Positions 59,701 to 64,000 of a stretch of 64,000 bases of DNA are shown here, piece after piece (within the stretch, counting starts at the first letter, position 1; each line of letters begins with the position of its first letter). The position numbers were made by a program, and so were the translations under genes. The notes beneath the pieces were generated by a model that was not told the DNA's origin, searched no databases, and was given only the letters and a program-made list of their open reading frames with translations. Source of the stretch: Actinoplanes italicus (GTDB taxonomy: Bacteria; Actinomycetota; Actinomycetes; Mycobacteriales; Micromonosporaceae); the NCBI RefSeq assembly GCF_003001815.1, contig NZ_PVMZ01000027.1:1-64000 (forward strand). The letters run 5' to 3'.

Positions 59701-59947
59701 GCCGGGCGAGTTCGTCGCCCCGGCCGGCGAAGGGCACGATCCGGCTTTCCGTGGCCAGTACGCGGCTCGGCTGGAGTCGGGCCTGCGTCGGGTCGACCGG
59801 CCTCGGCTCGAGCGCGAACGACTCGAACCGGTACACCGGGTGGCCATTGCGGACGTGGATGTCACCGTTGAGCACGGCGTAGACGGTGCTACCGGGCTCG
59901 GCGCGGATCCGCTGCTCGAACTCGCTCACGGGATCACCCGCCGGCAT
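56726..59947 (-). CDS. STAND-like P-loop NTPase with long TPR region (paralogue 1)
   Basis: 1073 residues. A short N-terminal motif (GSTVYAVLNGDIHV, residues 19-32) precedes a P-loop NTPase (~75-330): Walker A GPGGQGKT (101-108), Walker B-like VVVVEYAERWP, sensor-like VLLVSRSAGSWWP, HMAALVAVDAL, and EPLYPDRLGEDFLAL. From ~480 to the end is a TPR array (LGRTEEALALAEELIALER, LGRRDESLFCARESVRI, IGRRYEAVAAAEEAVQRF, VGRRDEAVAVTEEAVATY). STAND proteins are NTP-driven switches that sense through their repeats and activate an effector. ATG 59947; GTG 59929 also possible. Divergent from the CHAT gene; paralogous to 61129. Confidence 0.82.
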   Translation of the reverse strand: MPAGDPVSEFEQRIRAEPGSTVYAVLNGDIHVRNGHPVYRFESFALEPRPVDPTQARLQPSRVLATESRIVPFAGRGDELARLTSWRDDPEPGLSVLLVHGPGGQGKTRLAAQFALASAANHWTVWAGHHSSDPTATTVVAPGKTGSALVVVVEYAERWPVDDLQLFLQNPILRVPQRARVLLVSRSAGSWWPGIRHRLTKAEIAVGESVDLAPLAASPEQRRDAFMAAGDAFARVFGVRANLIQLPERLDGDEFKAVLSVHMAALVAVDALAHGRRVPADLVGLSAYLLNREYDYWQSRYDHDAQFTTAPAVLARTVHTATLTQRQPRALAGRILAGTGVAAEPEVLAVVDDHAGCYPPAAAGFGLEPLYPDRLGEDFLALRIPGHGHGDYAPDPWARTAPERLLALAKESDFAALTRPVLGVLIEAAHRWPHVRDSLQPILLADPRLAVDAGGFALARLAEIDGIDSELLDAILPLLPIDRHVDLDVGAARVVQVVTRAKLTHTEDDETRAGLLAALGVRQQAVGLYREAHQCVAEAVAIYRGLAETAPQHFRRPLIRALHLDAIALSDLGRTEEALALAEELIALERRYGDPTSEADLLSMANSLHHLSIYLSDLGQLHASLAPAEEAVRILRDLNARVAVTAHLAALAFSLDGLGTRLYELARPRDALPLMREGVDIYRSLAETDPNLYLPSLSVAVHNLGNVLSELGRRDESLFCARESVRIDRQLVAANPGAFLPDLASSLINLAIDLGALGQEESALPFAEESLEIRRRLCVTDPGTYRPAVARTLLNLSVNVSNTGDRKRALDLTAEALGIFRPLAEANPAMYEEWLAGALSTLGLQSARIGRRYEAVAAAEEAVQRFRRCEDAFPDSLPNSLYGLGVRYAEVGRRDEAVAVTEEAVATYRALDDLQQADHRQGLARALNSLGERMAELDRDAEALTAITEAIAIFRSLEHDDPSLDREELSHALANRALQESRRGAHQDAAVTAREAVSVCEPLAREHPAYYLPELAARLSRLATVLTVGGLDPREAHAAAQQAHEIYLPLAEQYPQAFADGQRQTNALLESAN

Positions 59948-60182
59948 CCTTGCCTGGACACACAGACCTGATCATCTGCGCCGCCGGTACGGCCGGCTCG
60001 CAACCCCGGGCCGACGACTGTGGCCTGTATCCCGCCACCGCCGTAGCGCCTCGATGTGCTGTCGATTCATGCGGCAATCCGACTCCTCATCGTCCGCCTG
60101 ACAGCGGACGTCCAACGGGTTCTGACGGACAGCAGGCTGATAGCTTGGCGACGACAGGCTCGCAGTAGCTGCGGAGGCAAAT

Positions 60183-60953
60183 GTGAGTGATGCCGATCTA
60201 CCTCAGGGACCGGCGCAACGAGACCTCGTCTCCGAGTCTGTCCAGAACATCATCGCGACGGGCCAAGGCAGCACCGCGTTCGGTGCCATGCACGGCAACA
60301 TCATCCACCATCCCCAGATCGCCTCACCGCTGAAAACCAACCGCCGAACGGGCGCAGACGACCACCGCATCCGGATTCTCATGCTGGCGGCGAACCCGCA
60401 ACCGGGCGCCAGGCTGGCCATCGACGAGGAAGCACGGGAGATCACCGAGAAATTGCGGCTCTCGCAGGACCGCGACGACTTCGACCTGATCACCAGGTGG
60501 GCGGTGCGGCCAGCTGACCTGCTGCAATCCCTCAACGAACACCGGCCACACATCGTGCACTTCAGCGGACACGGAACGACAACCGGCGAGATCATGCTGG
60601 CAGCAGCTGATCGCGGCCCACAACAGGTCAGCCCTGAAGCGCTCGCCGCGGTGTTCCGCGCCACCCCGGACAACACCCGCGTCGTGCTGCTCAACGCCTG
60701 CTACTCGGCGGTACAGGCTCAGGCGATCGGCACTTACATCGACTTCATCATCGGCATGCAAGCTCCGATCAACGACCGATCGGCCACCATCTTCGCCGCG
60801 GCCTTCTACTCCGCACTGGGCTTCGGCCGATCCCTACGGCAGGCATTCGAGCAGGGTGTCGCCGCACTGATGCTGCACGGGATGCCCGATCATGACGTGC
60901 CGCAGCTGCTCATCCGCCACGGAGTCGACCCGGATGAGACATTGATGGCCTGA
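60183..60953 (+). CDS. CHAT (caspase-like) protease
   Basis: 256 residues. A CHAT peptidase domain (~60-250) has both catalytic motifs: His130 in HIVHFSGHG and Cys173 in VVLLNACYS, plus ATIFAAAFYSALGFGRSL near the end. It is a minimal CHAT with no large fused domain. The N-terminus carries GSTAFGAMHGNIIH (residues 29-42), matching the motif of both flanking NTPases. CHAT proteases are effectors in conflict and cell-death systems. GTG start. The gene sits between two STAND-like NTPase-TPR genes, the likely activators. Confidence 0.85.
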   Translation: MSDADLPQGPAQRDLVSESVQNIIATGQGSTAFGAMHGNIIHHPQIASPLKTNRRTGADDHRIRILMLAANPQPGARLAIDEEAREITEKLRLSQDRDDFDLITRWAVRPADLLQSLNEHRPHIVHFSGHGTTTGEIMLAAADRGPQQVSPEALAAVFRATPDNTRVVLLNACYSAVQAQAIGTYIDFIIGMQAPINDRSATIFAAAFYSALGFGRSLRQAFEQGVAALMLHGMPDHDVPQLLIRHGVDPDETLMA

Positions 60954-61128
60954 CGTTCGTCCCAATGGCGGTGCGACCTGTCACGCGGTCCTCTCGCGCT
61001 CTCTTCAACGACGATGCGCTCCGGAGGGGGCGTTGCTGGTCGCCCGTCCGGACAACATCTGTCCGCGCCTCACCGCCATCGCTGTCCGTCAGTAACCAAC
61101 GACGACAGCAACACTTGGGGGTGACCGC

Positions 61129-64000
61129 ATGAGCGAGCCGTCCTCACCGGAGGCGGAGCCGACCACACGACAGACTGTGCGCGCCGAATCCGGCTTTGCC
61201 TACGGCGCCATCGGTGCCGACATACATGTGTTCGGTGATGGATCGCCCGTTTACCTCCTGGAACGTTGGGTCCCGAGCCGATCTGCTGACAGCGAGTGGC
61301 TCCGCGAGGTTCCCAGCCGGATGCTCAACTCACGATTCGCGGTGGTCGAGTTCGTCGGCCGGGATGTCGAGATGGCCGACCTTCGTTCCTGGCGCGAGGA
61401 TCGGCGATCACGGTCGGCGCGATGGATGTACGGCGCCGGAGGTATCGGCAAGTCGCGGCTGGCCGCCGAGTTCGCCGCCCAGTCGGCAGCCGAGGGCTGG
61501 CTGGTGGCGATGGCCACCCACGGACCCGGCTCCGTACTGCTCCCGCCCGGCAGCCAGGACCTGCGCCCCGACGGCACAGCCGGTCTGCTGCTGATCGTGG
61601 ACTATGCCGACCGCTGGCCGTTCCAGCACCTGACCTGGCTGTTGAGCAACGCCCAGTTGCATCAGGTGGGACGACCCACACGCATCCTCATGCTCGCGCG
61701 CACGAACGACGTGTGGCCGGCAGTGCGCGGAAGCCTGGCCAACGCGCAATTCTCGGTATCCAGCACACACCTGGCCTCCTTGCCGGACGATGCCGGCAGC
61801 GGCAATCGGACCGAGATGTTCACCGCCGCGCGAGTCGCTTTCGGCGCCCGCTACGGACTGAGTGAGGTCGCATCGATCGACTCCCCGCTGCCGCTGAACG
61901 ACGAAGACATGGGTCTGACTCTGGCCATCCACATGGCAGCGCTCGTCGCAGTCGACGCCTACGTTCGGGGGCGGCCTCCACCGCGCGACATGGCGGACCT
62001 GACGATCTATCTGCTCGACCGGGAGCACACGCACTGGGCACATCGGCATGCCACGGATCCCGGGCGCCTCGATCCGCCGACGATGGACCGCGTCGTCTTC
62101 ACCGCCGTACTAGGCGGCCCGGTTCGCCGTTCGCTCGGCACCACGCTGGTGCAAGCCCTGCAGGTGGCGCCGCCGAGTGATCTGGTCCTCGACGACCACC
62201 TGTCCTGCTATCCGGCAGCCACGGATGGCAGCGTACTGGAACCGCTGTACCCGGACCGGCTCGCCGAAGACTTCCTGTCGCTGACCCTGCCCGGTCACGA
62301 GACCGACTACCCGGCCCAGAGGTGGGCGGTCGCGACGGTCGGCCAGGTGGTGCGGAGCCGCGAACCGGCGGTGCTGGCCCGGTTGGCAACCTTCCTGACC
62401 GCGGCTGCCGAACGGTGGCCGCATGTGGGCGAGACCTGTCTCTTCCCGCTTCTGAGGGAGCGGCCGGAGATCGCCGTGGAAGCCGGCAGCGCAGCGCTGA
62501 CCGCCATCGCCCGGCTCCCCGCGGTGGGTGTTGACGTGCTGGCAGCTATCGAACCGCACCTTCCGCCGGCCCAGCACATGACGCTCGACGTGGGCACGGC
62601 AGAGGTCCTGGCCGAGCTGACGCGCCGCCGGTTGGCCGCCACGACGGATGTGCTCGAGCGGGCCGAACTACACGCTGCGCTCGTTCCCCGGCTGCACCAG
62701 GCGGGACGGTTCGACGAGGCGCTGGCTGTCGCGCGCGACGCGGTCGCCGGCTTCCGCGAGGTTGCAGGCCCGGCCCGCCCGGCACACCAGGAGGCCCTGG
62801 CCCACGCCCTGATCAACCTGTCGGCCGCCGAGAACAGGGCGAATCATACCGACGCGGCGAACAGTGCGGCGGCCGAGGCGGTGTCGATTCTCCAGGACCT
62901 CCCCGGTACCGGCGCGCTGGAACTCGCGACTGCTCTGGCCGCCCAGAGCCGAGCAGCTTTCGACGACGGTGACCGGCCCGCAGCGGTCACGGCGCTGCGT
63001 CGAGCCGTCGAGACGTTAAGGTCCTCACGGGTGCAGGACCAGGCCGTCCAGACCCTGCTCGCCGGCACCATGATGAACTTGAGCGGTATGCTGCCGGGCC
63101 TGGCGTCGCGTTCGGCGGCCCACGCCGTCGCGGCGGAGGCGGTCGCCATCTATCGGGAGTTGGCTGCGAGGGATCCGCAAACGTACCGGCCGGACCTAGC
63201 CGGCGCCCTGATCAATCTCGCCGGGCACACCACCGGCCGTCGATTCTCCGGCGGCCTGCGCCGCGGAACCGCTCAGCGGTTGCTCCGCGAATCAGTCTCC
63301 CTGTTCCGCGAACTCGAACGCAGCAACCCGGACTTCTACCGGGAGCCTCTCGCAATGGCGCTCAGCAATCTGAGCATCGTGCTCTCCGGGCGCGAGAACC
63401 GCACCGAGGCGTCAGCCGTGGCGGCCGAGTCGGTGCAGCTCCGACGCCGGCTGGCCGAACGTAACCCGGTACGGCACCTACATGACCTCGCGAGCGGGCT
63501 GGACACCTATGGCTCGCGGCTCGCCATGACAGATCGGCGGGACGAGGCGCTGGCGGCGATGACCGAATCAGCGGAGATCCTCCTGCGCCTGTTCCAGGCG
63601 GATCCGCGGCGGTACGGCGAGCGACTCGCCGCCTCGCACCGGCGCCTCGGCACTTACCTGAAATCACTCACCTTCTACGAACGCGGCAATCCGCGCCGGA
63701 TGCGCGCCATGTTGCAATCAGCCGCGTTTCGCGCGGCGATGGAGGACGGGCGCCGCGTTCACGCCGCGATCACCACCGCGTTGACCAGCGACGCCGCACC
63801 CATCCTGGCCAGGGAGAGGGATGAGCCGCGGTCCGCGGAAACTCCCGATCGCCCGATCACTCCAGTCAACCCGGAAGAACATGACGACCCTCATGGACAT
63901 TTCGAGCAGGCGATCTACCTGGCCGACCGGCTGCACGCTCGGATCGGGGCGTTCCTCCAGGCGCCGGGCGACGCCACGCCCCTGCTGGCCGAACAGGCGC
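61129..64000 (+). CDS. STAND-like P-loop NTPase with TPR region (paralogue 2), 3' end outside window
   Basis: At least 957 residues, open at the right edge. Same layout as 56726-59947: N-terminal motif (SGFAYGAIGADIHV, 21-34) and a following PVY, then Walker A GAGGIGKS (102-109), Walker B-like LLIVDYADRWP, ILMLARTNDVWP, HMAALVAVDAY, EPLYPDRLAEDFLSL. A TPR region (AGRFDEALAVARDAVAGFRE, LAGALINLAGH, MTDRRDEALAAMTESAEIL) begins near ~520. ATG 61129 is preceded by GGGGGTG. Same strand and 175 bp downstream of the CHAT gene; possibly one unit with it. Confidence 0.82.
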   Translation, partial: MSEPSSPEAEPTTRQTVRAESGFAYGAIGADIHVFGDGSPVYLLERWVPSRSADSEWLREVPSRMLNSRFAVVEFVGRDVEMADLRSWREDRRSRSARWMYGAGGIGKSRLAAEFAAQSAAEGWLVAMATHGPGSVLLPPGSQDLRPDGTAGLLLIVDYADRWPFQHLTWLLSNAQLHQVGRPTRILMLARTNDVWPAVRGSLANAQFSVSSTHLASLPDDAGSGNRTEMFTAARVAFGARYGLSEVASIDSPLPLNDEDMGLTLAIHMAALVAVDAYVRGRPPPRDMADLTIYLLDREHTHWAHRHATDPGRLDPPTMDRVVFTAVLGGPVRRSLGTTLVQALQVAPPSDLVLDDHLSCYPAATDGSVLEPLYPDRLAEDFLSLTLPGHETDYPAQRWAVATVGQVVRSREPAVLARLATFLTAAAERWPHVGETCLFPLLRERPEIAVEAGSAALTAIARLPAVGVDVLAAIEPHLPPAQHMTLDVGTAEVLAELTRRRLAATTDVLERAELHAALVPRLHQAGRFDEALAVARDAVAGFREVAGPARPAHQEALAHALINLSAAENRANHTDAANSAAAEAVSILQDLPGTGALELATALAAQSRAAFDDGDRPAAVTALRRAVETLRSSRVQDQAVQTLLAGTMMNLSGMLPGLASRSAAHAVAAEAVAIYRELAARDPQTYRPDLAGALINLAGHTTGRRFSGGLRRGTAQRLLRESVSLFRELERSNPDFYREPLAMALSNLSIVLSGRENRTEASAVAAESVQLRRRLAERNPVRHLHDLASGLDTYGSRLAMTDRRDEALAAMTESAEILLRLFQADPRRYGERLAASHRRLGTYLKSLTFYERGNPRRMRAMLQSAAFRAAMEDGRRVHAAITTALTSDAAPILARERDEPRSAETPDRPITPVNPEEHDDPHGHFEQAIYLADRLHARIGAFLQAPGDATPLLAEQA

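Noticed and set aside
58349..59971. Plus-strand 540-codon frame opposite the NTPase-TPR gene
   Set aside because: Antisense shadow; the minus strand has Walker motifs and TPRs throughout.

Overview
The window is GC-rich actinobacterial chromosome with many GTG/TTG starts. DUF397/XRE regulator pairs, a large STAS/SpoIIE/anti-sigma ATPase repertoire, a Spo0M protein, a PatA-like PIM acyltransferase and secreted CBM2/discoidin/ricin proteins point to a filamentous actinomycete, most likely Micromonosporaceae (Actinoplanes-like). The taxon is inferred from gene content. I found no rRNA, tRNA or CRISPR array.

Left edge (1-3.7 kb) is an accessory scar. It holds two tandem paralogues, one with an in-frame TGA exactly where its neighbour has Trp; an IS701-type transposase remnant; a lower-GC possible immunity gene; the C-terminal HNH tip of a toxin; and a headless FG-GAP protein abutting that tip. 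From 3.7 to 16.3 kb come ordinary metabolic and envelope genes: a secreted glycoside hydrolase, patA, a PadR regulator that appears deletion-fused to its membrane partner, a chromate operon with split chrB, a beta-lactamase-like hydrolase, Spo0M, two CNNM/CorC-type proteins and a MerR regulator.

From 16.4 to 26.8 kb lies a first partner-switching cluster (STAS, GAF-SpoIIE phosphatase, STAS-ATPase fusion), then an XRE/DUF397 locus with gene remnants, a Ser/Thr kinase with a seven-bladed WD40 sensor, and a diguanylate cyclase. From 26.8 to 46.3 kb are secreted proteins, a Nudix-phosphatase fusion, a gene broken by an amber codon, MFS/ArsR and MOSC genes, a subtilase with a Trp pentapeptide tail, a GAF-GGDEF-EAL protein and a second partner-switching cluster. 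From 46.3 to 53.6 kb are divergent regulator/enzyme pairs (TetR/NmrA; AraC with a three-gene oxidoreductase/hydrolase operon), a 61-bp tandem-repeat array, a trypsin-like protease and a lectin.

Right end (53.6-64 kb): a four-gene two-component operon whose histidine kinase carries, after its ATPase domain, the same small domain as the first protein of the operon. Last is the most interesting locus: a CHAT (caspase-like) protease gene between two paralogous P-loop NTPase-TPR (STAND-like) genes. All three proteins share a short N-terminal motif of the form G-S-T-x-[FY]-[AG]-x-x-x-G-[DN]-I-[HI]. I read this as a candidate NTPase-gated protease conflict or cell-death module; the third gene runs off the window.
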